From Chlamydiota bacterium (lineage in GTDB: Bacteria > Chlamydiota > Chlamydiia > Chlamydiales > Parachlamydiaceae), in NCBI GenBank assembly GCA_013287905.1, contig JABDCW010000021.1:1-32025 (forward strand): 32,025 nucleotides of DNA, read 5' to 3'. The notes beneath the pieces are model-generated. The model was not told the DNA's origin and ran no database searches. It saw only the letters and a list, made by a program, of their open reading frames with translations. How positions within the stretch are numbered: the stretch's first letter is position 1; every line of letters starts with the position of its first letter. The position numbers and the translations under genes are program-made. Below, piece by piece: positions 22,733 to 30,823 of this stretch.

Positions 22733-25531
22733 GTGGGTAAGAGTTTAATTCCTGGTTCCACATACCGTCTTCAGTTTAGTCATCTTTTTACATTCCGGGA
22801 TGCTACCCGTCTCACCCGGTACTTTGCCTCTCTCGGAATTAGCCACTTGTACGTATCGCCATTGTTAAAATCGAAAAAAGGGAGCACACACGGGTATGAT
22901 GTAGTCGATCATCATCAACTAAATCCTGAACTTGGGACAGAGGGTGATTTTACTCAATTCATTGAACAATTAAAGGAATATCAGTTAGGCCTGATCCTCG
23001 ATATTGTCCCTAATCACATGGCCATCGGAATGGAAAATCCGTGGTGGATGGACCTTCTCGAAAACGGGCACCGTTCGAAGTTTGCATCATTTTTTGATAT
23101 CAACTGGACACCCGTTAATACAGCATTTAAAGATAAGGTGTTTATTCCTATTTTAGAAAAACCCTTCGGAAATACATTGGAAGAGGGGCGTTTCATTATT
23201 TTGTACAGGGAAGGAAAATTTATTTTACAATACGAAGATTTTTTGCTGCCGACATCGTTAGAAAGTTGGCAAACCCTTTTACTCCCTCTTTATGATGTAG
23301 TTTTAAAACTTTTTTCCGATCATGAAAAAACAAAAGAATTATTTTCGATCATAGGGCAGCTTCAAAACTACAGTCAGCTTAAATCAGGGGAGAGGGAGGG
23401 ATATAAGCCTGATATTGAACAGGCTTTATCCGTTTATTTTCGTAAATACGATGATGTTTATCCTATTCTCATGCAGCAATTGGAAATATTGAATGGAGTG
23501 AAAGGAAACACGATCAGTTTTGACCGTCTGGAGAAATTCTTAGGAGAGCAGCATTATCGCTTATGCTATTGGAAAGTAGCCAACGATGAAATTAATTATC
23601 GGCGGTTTTTTGATATCTGTGAATATGCTTCCATTAGAGTGGAAGACTCCCAAGTCTTTGCAGCATCCCATCAAAAAGTATTTGAATTGCTAAATGATCT
23701 GTCCGGCTTGCGCATCGATCATATTGATGGTTTAAGAGATCCTTTAGGGTACCTGGAGAAACTGAAAAATGCAACAAAGATCCCCTATTTGATTGTAGAA
23801 AAAATTTTAACAGGAAATGAAAAAGTTCAGGACCAGTGGCCTGTGCAAGGAACTGTGGGATATGATTTTCTCAACCAGGTAAACGGTGTTTTCGTTTTTC
23901 AGGCAAATAAACAAAAATTTTTGGATATTTACAAGCGGTTTACCGGCATTGCCGAGAGCACAAAAGATATAAAATATGAAAGTAAGGCACTGCTGTTGAG
24001 CACTTCGCTTGCAAGCGAGTTAAATTTTTTAAATATTCAATTAAATCATATTGCCTCCCAAATTCGTTGCTCGCGCGATTTTACCTCGGATAATTTAAAA
24101 AAAGCTTTAGCCGCGATCATAGCCTACTTTCCTGTATATAGAAGTTATATTCGTGCCATGTCAGACGCAACGCCGGAAATACACGAAGAGGATAGGAAAT
24201 ATATCCATGCGTCCATAGAAAGGGCAAAACGTCATCATTCTCTGGTCGATCCGAGTATTTATGATTTTATTTTAAGCATCCTGTTACTTCAATACACGGA
24301 AGGAATGAGCCCAACTCTCCGATCGGAATGCAATGATTTTGTCATGCATTTTCAGCAAGTGACAGGTCCCGTGATGGCAAAAGGTCTGGAAGACACAGCG
24401 TGTTACCGGTATTATCCTCTGAGTTCTTTGAATGAAGTCGGAGGCGATTTAAACGCCTTTGGAATAAGTATTGATAATTTTCACAAGAAAAATATTGAAC
24501 GTTTTTCAGATCATCCCCATAGCATGTTAACGACCACTACACATGACACAAAGAGAAGCGAAGATGTGCGGGCGCGCATTAATGTCCTCTCGGAAATTCC
24601 TGAGCGATGGGAAAAAGCAATTACACAATGGAGTGCGCTAAATCAGCAGTATAAAACACTCATTGATGATTGTGCCGTACCGGATGCCAATGAGGAATAT
24701 CTTATTTATCAAACATTGGCAGGAACCTGGCCTTTACATGATTTCACTGAAGAGTCTTTGGAAACGTATACCCCCCGTATTCAGGAATTTTTGGAAAAAG
24801 CGATAAAAGAAGCCAAGGTCCATAGCAGTTGGATCGATACAAACGAACCCTACCACCTGGCAGTCAAGCAATTCATTGGGAAGATTTTAACAGTCCACTC
24901 TTCAAATACATTTATCGAACATTTTAAGGGGTTTATGCCTGTTATTGAAGTAAGCGGGATGTTGAATTCGCTATCACAGCTCATTTTGAAACTGACCTCC
25001 CCCGGAGTTCCCGATATTTATCAGGGAAATGAGATATGGGATTTTTCTTTGGTCGATCCCGACAACCGAAGAGGTGTGGATTACGCTTTAAGACAACGTT
25101 ATATGGCAATGAATTTTACCATACAGGAGTGCATGGAACATCCGGCCGATGGGCGGGTAAAATTATTTATCACCAAACACACGCTTGGTTTGAGAAAATT
25201 GAATCCTGAGGTTTTTGCAGAGGGGGCCTATATTGAATTAATGACCGAGGGAGTGTGGAAAGATCATGTGATCGCTTTTGCCCGTTATTTACCCGGTAAG
25301 ACAGTGATTGTGCTGACTTGCCGGTTTTTTACCTTTTTGCTGGACGATTTTCAAAATTATACCCTGAAAAGCGATCGATGGGGTGATATGTTTTTAACCG
25401 TACCTGTTTTATTAACGCAAAAAAAATACAAAGACATTTACACCCAAAAAATTTTTACATTTACAGAGGAAAAAATTCCGCTTGAGGGATTTTTTAATAC
25501 GATTCCATTTGCGGTCCTGGAAAGCGAGTAA
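22733..25531 (+). CDS. treY: Malto-oligosyltrehalose synthase
   Basis: Rearranges the reducing-end alpha-1,4 link of maltodextrins into a trehalose-type alpha-1,1 link, the first step of the TreY/TreZ route. I prefer GTG 22733 (GGGGAG seven bases upstream, 932 residues); the ATG at 22670 would add 21 residues partly encoded by the repeat. GH13 motifs in order: STYRLQFSHLFTF, GISHLYVSPLL, GSTHGYDVVDH, LILDIVPNHM, LRIDHIDGLRDP, a glutamate in YLIVEKIL, the TreY-specific VQGTVGYDF and PVMAKGLEDTACYRY, TTTTHDTKRSEDVRAR, and PGVPDIYQGNE with DPDNRRGVDY. No treZ is present in the window. Confidence 0.95.
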   Translation: MGKSLIPGSTYRLQFSHLFTFRDATRLTRYFASLGISHLYVSPLLKSKKGSTHGYDVVDHHQLNPELGTEGDFTQFIEQLKEYQLGLILDIVPNHMAIGMENPWWMDLLENGHRSKFASFFDINWTPVNTAFKDKVFIPILEKPFGNTLEEGRFIILYREGKFILQYEDFLLPTSLESWQTLLLPLYDVVLKLFSDHEKTKELFSIIGQLQNYSQLKSGEREGYKPDIEQALSVYFRKYDDVYPILMQQLEILNGVKGNTISFDRLEKFLGEQHYRLCYWKVANDEINYRRFFDICEYASIRVEDSQVFAASHQKVFELLNDLSGLRIDHIDGLRDPLGYLEKLKNATKIPYLIVEKILTGNEKVQDQWPVQGTVGYDFLNQVNGVFVFQANKQKFLDIYKRFTGIAESTKDIKYESKALLLSTSLASELNFLNIQLNHIASQIRCSRDFTSDNLKKALAAIIAYFPVYRSYIRAMSDATPEIHEEDRKYIHASIERAKRHHSLVDPSIYDFILSILLLQYTEGMSPTLRSECNDFVMHFQQVTGPVMAKGLEDTACYRYYPLSSLNEVGGDLNAFGISIDNFHKKNIERFSDHPHSMLTTTTHDTKRSEDVRARINVLSEIPERWEKAITQWSALNQQYKTLIDDCAVPDANEEYLIYQTLAGTWPLHDFTEESLETYTPRIQEFLEKAIKEAKVHSSWIDTNEPYHLAVKQFIGKILTVHSSNTFIEHFKGFMPVIEVSGMLNSLSQLILKLTSPGVPDIYQGNEIWDFSLVDPDNRRGVDYALRQRYMAMNFTIQECMEHPADGRVKLFITKHTLGLRKLNPEVFAEGAYIELMTEGVWKDHVIAFARYLPGKTVIVLTCRFFTFLLDDFQNYTLKSDRWGDMFLTVPVLLTQKKYKDIYTQKIFTFTEEKIPLEGFFNTIPFAVLESE

Positions 25532-25589
25532 TCATCTGTTCGAGACTATCCCTAAACTCATAATGGCCATTAGCAGTTTAGGAATGTTC

Positions 25590-25780
25590 ACTCGTACACA
25601 TACTATTACCCACAAGTATAGACTTTAATTCAACACAAAGGCACGAAGACACCAAGAGGGAAGGGTCTGAAGGCAAAATTTCTTTGTTTCTTTGGGACTT
25701 TGTGCCTTTGTGTTGAATTTATTATAGATAACGCTTAAAAAGGTTTTTGTTTACTTATGGGTGATACAATGCCCGCACAC
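25590..25780. repeat. Composite nested inverted-repeat element, copy 3 (downstream of treY)
   Basis: The left end contains CTATTACCCACAA (25603-25615); the core pair is AATTCAACACAAAGGCAC (25627-25644) and its complement (25702-25719). The right part is nearly identical to copy 2 for about 90 bp, in the same orientation. It extends into the coding end of tag, supplying the last dozen or so codons and the stop. The gap 25532-25734 contains no gene. Confidence 0.7.
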
Positions 25781-26340
25781 CAGCAATCGAAGAGATGGTC
25801 GTCGACCAGGCCCACCGCTTGCATATAGGCATACATGATTGTAGAGCCTACAAATGTCATGCCCCGTTTTTTTAAATCCTTTGATAGTGCATCGCTTTGC
25901 AGCGTTGTCTTTGGTACTTCTGAAAAGGTATTTCTATGATTTACGATAGGTTTTCCTTCCACATATTCCCACAGGTATTTGTTGAAGGAGCCATGTTTCT
26001 TCTGGATATTTAGAAATATTTTGGCGTTTTGACGGGCTGAATAGATTTTTAAACGGTTGCGGATAATGTTCTCATTCAATGTCAAAGCTTCTAATTCAGC
26101 ATCAGTCATAGATGCTACTTTAAAGGGATCGAATTGATAAAAGGCTTTACGGTATCCTTGGCGGCGCTTAAGGATCGTTTCCCAGCTCAATCCGGCTTGC
26201 GCCCCTTCGAGCACCAGCATCTCAAATAAGCGGATATCATCGTGGACGGGAATTCCCCATTCATTGTCGTGATATTCCGCGTAATATTCTTTACCGGCCT
26301 GCCAACCGAAACAACGTTTTTTTCCATCTGCAGAGAGCAT
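25735..26340 (-). CDS. tag: DNA-3-methyladenine glycosylase I
   Basis: Removes 3-methyladenine from alkylated DNA. The 201-residue protein contains RCFGW (C10), the signature YHDNEWGIPVHDD (H24), ALEGAQAGLSW-type segment LEGAQAGLSWETILKRR, and near the C-terminus HLFDC (H182, C186), which together give the Cys-His-His-Cys zinc site of E. coli Tag. The start ATG has AAAGGAGA upstream. The tail GIVSPISKQKPF is encoded by the composite repeat, so the natural C-terminus may have been replaced; the zinc site and catalytic region are intact. Confidence 0.94.
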   Translation of the reverse strand: MLSADGKKRCFGWQAGKEYYAEYHDNEWGIPVHDDIRLFEMLVLEGAQAGLSWETILKRRQGYRKAFYQFDPFKVASMTDAELEALTLNENIIRNRLKIYSARQNAKIFLNIQKKHGSFNKYLWEYVEGKPIVNHRNTFSEVPKTTLQSDALSKDLKKRGMTFVGSTIMYAYMQAVGLVDDHLFDCWCAGIVSPISKQKPF

Positions 26341-26461
26341 GTTTTCTCCTTTCCTGGTGTGTTTTGTATAGTGTTGTGAAGTGTTGTATAGAGTGTAAGT
26401 GTAACAATGTGTGGCTTTTTTGTCAGGAAAATTGCTGCTTTAATAGCAATTCTAAATACAA

Positions 26462-26568
26462 AATAAATTTAACAGGATTTGCAGGATCGCCTTTAGCGGC
26501 ATGATATGCATAGATATCTTTTCTATCCTGCCGCTAAAGGCGATCCTGCAAATCCTGTTAAATTTATT
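26462..26568. repeat. Perfect 40-bp inverted repeat
   Basis: Arms 26462-26501 and 26529-26568 are exact complements over 40 bases, separated by 27 bases. The arms begin AATAAATTTAACAGGATTTG and contain CAGGATCGCCTTTAGCGGCA. It lies in the 570-bp region between the divergent tag and the gene at 26911, with no encoded protein. It could be a MITE-like or attenuator-like hairpin. No T-run follows that would make it a simple terminator. Confidence 0.85.
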
Positions 26569-26668
26569 ATGAAAGTGTACAAATATGATTTGCAATCAAT
26601 GTTTCCATACTTACCATAAAACGAACTATTTTTCTCGTTTATTTTTCCTGCTGCTTTAAGCCCGGTAT

Positions 26669-26729
26669 AGAAGGTAGCAAGTCGTCTCGACGTGGTCATT
26701 TCAAAGCCGGGACGTCCTTGTTACCTTCT
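26669..26729. repeat. GTCTCGAC hairpin, second copy
   Basis: Arms 26669-26691 and 26706-26729 form an imperfect inverted repeat around GTAGCAAGTCGTCTCGAC. The same hairpin is found at 252-302 inside the element between tyrS and rpiA. The surrounding sequence otherwise shows nothing in common. Confidence 0.65.
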
Positions 26730-26910
26730 ACACATTCACACTATGCTTCAGATATGATGAATGGTGCCAACTGTTTTGTTTGCACCTTTGTCAACCTATA
26801 GTTTTAAATGTACATACAAGAAATTAAAAATGTATTAATTCATTGCTTTATTTTTTCTAATGTCCTATTTTAGAGTTGAGTTTTTAAATTCCCTAATAAG
26901 AGAGAGTACT

Positions 26911-28650
26911 ATGGATTCCCCAAGGAGAGCATCTTTCGATCCTTCTTCAACAGCGTTTGCAAGTCCTTCTTTAACAGTATCGGATACCCCTTCTTCAATA
27001 GCACAGGACACAGCTGGTGAAATAGGTCAAAGCATACTCATTGTCCAGGGGAACAACATGCTTGAACAACCCAGATTAAATTCCTTAAGACGCATTTCTC
27101 TTCCGGACACACCCACATCAGTTGAGACTCTTGAGCTAAAGGAGTGCGATCCACCAGAGCGATTAAGCTCCAGTAGGGCAACGGAAGTGGAAGGACCGGG
27201 GGGGAGCAAAAAGACGGCTAAAAGAGTATCTCACTTCTTTGGAACTTCTTTTCAGCAGTCAATGGCATCATCGCAAGCAGGAGGGGAGGAAGTCAGGCGG
27301 CGAAGATCAAGCTTGCCGCTCCCTGTGACCCCAAGAAGAACCCCTACGACCCCAAGGAGGTCACCCCGGGCTTCTCCAACTGGCGGATCTTGCAGTGTGA
27401 AGCCGCTGGACCGACCAGCTGCCGCTTCGTCTGCTGTCCAGAGCTTACCGACCTCAGAGGCCCCAAGATCGTCAGATCAGGCACCTCCAGGCAGCGAATC
27501 TTGTGGTGGACCACAGGGACGACCTGCTGCTGCATCATCTGCAGTCCCTTTTTTTCAGAAAGCAGCCAGCACAAGCTCGCTTTTTGCAAAAATGAAGTAT
27601 CCAGCGATCCCCTATGGTGTATGCGTTAAAGCGGTTCTTTCGGCCAAGCCCTCTGATAAAGGTTATAAACGCATTCAGGAGACATTAAAGGAATATGATC
27701 GTATTCATGCTTCAATGAGTAAATCTACCTTTGGGGAAAGGCAGCGTGCCCTTACGCCCTATGCCGTGGCTTGTCTTACCGCAATGCTGGATTATCAGAT
27801 TATCTTTAAGGAAAAGGCACTTTTTGAAGAAGAGAGCAAAGAAGAAAGATCTTTCGATCCACGTGTGGAATCGTTAATTACGCACCTCAATAATGGATTT
27901 CGGCTGTTTATCCAGGGAAATCATGAAGAAACAGTGGAGCTTTTGGATGAATTATCGAATGCCAAACGCAACATTGCAGCAGCACATAGAGCGGGAGAGG
28001 GGGAGATTGAGACTTTCTTAGATGAAATGAGCAAGTTCATCAGGTATGCATGCCAATATGAAGGTTTACGAGGTGATCGTGTCATGTTGAAGAAGGCAAG
28101 ACATGAAATGGCAAAGTATAATAATAAATTGCTAAACATTGCGAAAGTCCATCCTCAGGATATTTTTACTGCTTTTAAAAATGATCTTCTCATTGACTTG
28201 TGTTTTAGCGGCCATGACTTTTGTGAAGGATTGCACGGTTTGACGTGTAGTTATTTAAATACTGTACTTGCTTCGGAAAATTACAGATTTTTAGATCAGG
28301 TTCAGGTTTTTTTGACCCGTTTACATGCCGCTCGATCGAATTGGCAGATTGGTGGGCATCTTAAGAAGATGCGTGAGATCTATGATTCCTTTGTTAGCAA
28401 CGACGTAGTGAACCTCAGTTCACGAGAAAAGCGATATATTGAACAAAACCTTGATTTGCAATCTGCTAAACATAAAGCAAATACGCTTGTTCCAAAAGAA
28501 TTTTTCGATTGTGCTGTTCATCTTTTTCTTGGTGCACAAATAGCGGTTAAGAAGCTCGTCGCCGCTCAATTGAGTAACTACAAAAAGGATCCGCAAAATC
28601 AAGATCATCTCATGAATATACTTCTACATTGCATTGCAGGTCCAGGCTAG
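26911..28650 (+). CDS. Ser/Pro-rich protein with helical C-terminal domain, candidate effector
   Basis: I place the start at ATG 26911 (579 residues) because GAGAGAG precedes it; ATG 26860 would add 17 residues without a good ribosome binding site. The N-terminal 230 residues are disordered, rich in Ser, Pro, Thr and Arg, with PRRTPTTPRRSPRASPT and a duplicated segment RPAAASSAV. The C-terminal 340 residues are helical (KGYKRIQETLKEYDRIHASM and onward) and contain no motif I can assign. A disordered Ser/Thr-rich N-terminus before a helical domain is common among chlamydial type III secreted effectors, but this is a suggestion only. It overlaps ppa by four bases (convergent). Confidence 0.65.
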   Translation: MDSPRRASFDPSSTAFASPSLTVSDTPSSIAQDTAGEIGQSILIVQGNNMLEQPRLNSLRRISLPDTPTSVETLELKECDPPERLSSSRATEVEGPGGSKKTAKRVSHFFGTSFQQSMASSQAGGEEVRRRRSSLPLPVTPRRTPTTPRRSPRASPTGGSCSVKPLDRPAAASSAVQSLPTSEAPRSSDQAPPGSESCGGPQGRPAAASSAVPFFQKAASTSSLFAKMKYPAIPYGVCVKAVLSAKPSDKGYKRIQETLKEYDRIHASMSKSTFGERQRALTPYAVACLTAMLDYQIIFKEKALFEEESKEERSFDPRVESLITHLNNGFRLFIQGNHEETVELLDELSNAKRNIAAAHRAGEGEIETFLDEMSKFIRYACQYEGLRGDRVMLKKARHEMAKYNNKLLNIAKVHPQDIFTAFKNDLLIDLCFSGHDFCEGLHGLTCSYLNTVLASENYRFLDQVQVFLTRLHAARSNWQIGGHLKKMREIYDSFVSNDVVNLSSREKRYIEQNLDLQSAKHKANTLVPKEFFDCAVHLFLGAQIAVKKLVAAQLSNYKKDPQNQDHLMNILLHCIAGPG

Positions 28651-29267
28651 AATTTTTCTTTATAGTCTTTTTGCGCAAGTTTGATAATTTCATGGGCCTC
28701 GGTAACGCCATAGGTATGGGTAATTCGGACCCGTCTATTTTCTCTTTCGGGTGGATCCTTATAGGTAAGAAAATAATGCCTTAGCCTGTCGACCAAATTG
28801 TCCGAGCATTCGCTAATATCTCGAAAATTTTCATAAATAAAATCCCCGACCAATACAGCAATGATTTTGTCATCGGCTTCATCTCCGTCAATCAACCGGA
28901 AACCTCCGATCGGTTTGGCCCTTAGCATGATATCCCCGCGCGGAATGTTTTTTTCCGTTAATACGCAAATGTCTAAAGGATCTTTATCTCCAACAATATT
29001 TTTCTGCCCAGTTTTTTCAATGCAGTATTTTGCGATGGATGTCCCACAATAGGTCCTGGGGATGAGTCCATAGAGGCTGGGACAAAGACTTGAATATTTT
29101 TGCGGTCTGTCTACCTTAAGGATTCCCGTTTCTTTGTCCAATTCATATTTAACCGTATCTGTTGGAACGATTTCAATATAGCAATTGACAATTTCCGGAG
29201 CATTTTCTCCTAAAGGCATGCCATGCCAGGGGTGAGAGCGATACATGATATTTTCTGAGTGCGGCAT
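28647..29267 (-). CDS. ppa: Inorganic pyrophosphatase, family I
   Basis: Hydrolyses pyrophosphate to phosphate in the cytoplasm. The 206-residue protein has the metal-binding signature GDKDPLDICVLTE (D94, D96, D99) and DGDEADDKIIAV (D127 through D133). Length is slightly above the E. coli enzyme, as in other chlamydial family I enzymes. The ATG at 29267 is preceded by GGAGG four bases upstream. It follows the glycosyltransferase gene, from which it is separated by a strong hairpin. Confidence 0.94.
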   Translation of the reverse strand: MPHSENIMYRSHPWHGMPLGENAPEIVNCYIEIVPTDTVKYELDKETGILKVDRPQKYSSLCPSLYGLIPRTYCGTSIAKYCIEKTGQKNIVGDKDPLDICVLTEKNIPRGDIMLRAKPIGGFRLIDGDEADDKIIAVLVGDFIYENFRDISECSDNLVDRLRHYFLTYKDPPERENRRVRITHTYGVTEAHEIIKLAQKDYKEKF

Positions 29268-29293
29268 TATCCTCCAAACTATGGTTTAAAGCT

Positions 29294-29328
29294 TATACAC
29301 AAACAACTTTTGAAGTTGTTTGTGTATA
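29294..29328. other. 16-bp perfect hairpin between the glycosyltransferase gene and ppa
   Basis: Arms TATACACAAACAACTT (29294-29309) and the exact complement (29313-29328) with a 3-base loop. It is just downstream of the glycosyltransferase stop (minus strand) and about 27 bases upstream of the ppa start. No T-run follows on either strand, so it may act as a processing or stabilising hairpin rather than a classical terminator. Confidence 0.6.
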
Positions 29329-29351
29329 GAACCGGAAATAAAAAAGTCATA

Positions 29352-30638
29352 TCACTGAATTTGACCTACTATTTTTTGCATGCCCACAGGGAAGATGAGC
29401 CTGGGTCTTGGTGAAGATAAAGTGATGATTTGCCTCAGAGTCGGAACTGGTTCATATAGCCTGTAATAGTATCTTCCTATTTTTTCGTTAGCGTAGATCA
29501 TATTTCTCTCTACACAAGTGCGAATGTTAGCGGGCAAGTTGGGATGTTCCAGGATCTTTGCCGATACATCTGCGCATTCCTGATATTTCCCGGTCCAATA
29601 AGCGCAGATCGACAGTTCAAGGGGAAGGTGGTAATCATACATCCACTTCTGAACAAAAAGAAGATCATTTGGAGGAGCGGGGATTTTTGCGGCAATACTG
29701 CCGACCAGATATCCATGATTATATTGTTGTTTGTCCCGGTAATACCTGGTCAGATTGTAAAGAGGCTCTATCCGTGTCGGTCTATAGTAATAAGCCTTCA
29801 GGTAGGATTCTGCAACCTGGGATTCTGGCATATTCAGCAATTGTTCCATAAAAGCCACCTGGAACATCGACCAAAAAACTTCTTCCTGCCACCCTCCCAT
29901 TTCAATCCGTTTCTTATAATATTTCAGACTGTTTTCATGATCTCCCGCATCTTTATAACTTTGGGCCAGATAAAACATGTACCGCGTGTTGTTCGGTTCG
30001 TTGCGCAAACCCTCTTCCAAGATTTTAACATCCTTCTTGTATTTTTCAGGATCTTCGGACCTCGCTCCATCAGTATGGACCTCATTGATGACGCCCTTGA
30101 GGGTATCTGCAGTCAATACGCCCGGAGCATCGAGCGCTTCGTGCAGGACGCCGATCCATTTCCAGTTCAATGCGCCGTTGATCAGCTGCACCCGCGCATA
30201 AACAGTGCCGTTAAAATGGGTCATAATATAATAAAAATCTTTATCCAGCTCGGGCAGCTTAAAATCTTTGTCGTAAAGGAGTATTTCATCGGCATCGATG
30301 AACAATATGTAATCAGCCTTGCCCTTTGCCAGCTGAAGCGCTTCATTGCGGTTGTGACCAAAGTTGAGCCAAGGCCGTTCGTAGAGCTCACCCGGAATAT
30401 CTTTCATGTGCTCCTTGATCATATCCTGCGTTCCATCGCTTGAACCGGTATCGGAAATGACCCAGTAATCGATAATGGGCCGGACAGAATCGAGGCATCT
30501 TCTGATCACTTTTGTTTCGTTTTTGACAATCATATTCAGGCAGATTGTTTTTTTTTGGGCAGTTTCTTCAGCTGCAAGAAAGTAGGGAAACTGGAAAATG
30601 ACAAGAAGAAAATAGCAGGCAAAAAGATAATTTTTCAT
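29352..30638 (-). CDS. Family 2 glycosyltransferase with N-terminal hydrophobic segment and TPR-like repeats
   Basis: A 428-residue protein from ATG 30638 (AAAGGATG upstream); a longer frame to 30686 lacks support. Residues 1-22 form a hydrophobic segment (MKNYLFACYFLLVIFQFPYF then LAAEE) resembling a signal peptide. Then comes a GT-A core: NMIVKNETKVIRRCLDSV, VISDTGSSDGT, GHNRNEAL, and the metal-binding DAD at 115-117 in LFIDADEIL. The C-terminal half has helical repeats (DAGDHENSLKYYKKRIEMGG and similar) of the tetratricopeptide kind. The sugar donor is unknown. Nucleotide-sugar donors are normally cytoplasmic, so an exported location would be unusual; the segment may instead be an anchor. 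Confidence 0.82.
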   Translation of the reverse strand: MKNYLFACYFLLVIFQFPYFLAAEETAQKKTICLNMIVKNETKVIRRCLDSVRPIIDYWVISDTGSSDGTQDMIKEHMKDIPGELYERPWLNFGHNRNEALQLAKGKADYILFIDADEILLYDKDFKLPELDKDFYYIMTHFNGTVYARVQLINGALNWKWIGVLHEALDAPGVLTADTLKGVINEVHTDGARSEDPEKYKKDVKILEEGLRNEPNNTRYMFYLAQSYKDAGDHENSLKYYKKRIEMGGWQEEVFWSMFQVAFMEQLLNMPESQVAESYLKAYYYRPTRIEPLYNLTRYYRDKQQYNHGYLVGSIAAKIPAPPNDLLFVQKWMYDYHLPLELSICAYWTGKYQECADVSAKILEHPNLPANIRTCVERNMIYANEKIGRYYYRLYEPVPTLRQIITLSSPRPRLIFPVGMQKIVGQIQ

Positions 30639-30823
30639 AATAATAACATCCTTTATGGTCGTAAGTGATGACTCTTCCAGATACATAAAAAGTTTAATTT
30701 ATAGGCGATATGCGTTGCAAATGTCAAGAAATAAACTAAAAAATATTTTCTCCCTATATAAAAAATCCGGCAAACTGGCATGATACCGGGTATGTAGGAT
30801 AAAGAGAGGTTAAGAAAGTTTAT

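Noticed and set aside
29294..29328. Rho-independent terminator
   Set aside because: The stem is strong but no T-run follows on either strand.
29544..30443. 299-codon plus-strand ORF
   Set aside because: It lies antisense within the well-supported glycosyltransferase gene and has no motif.
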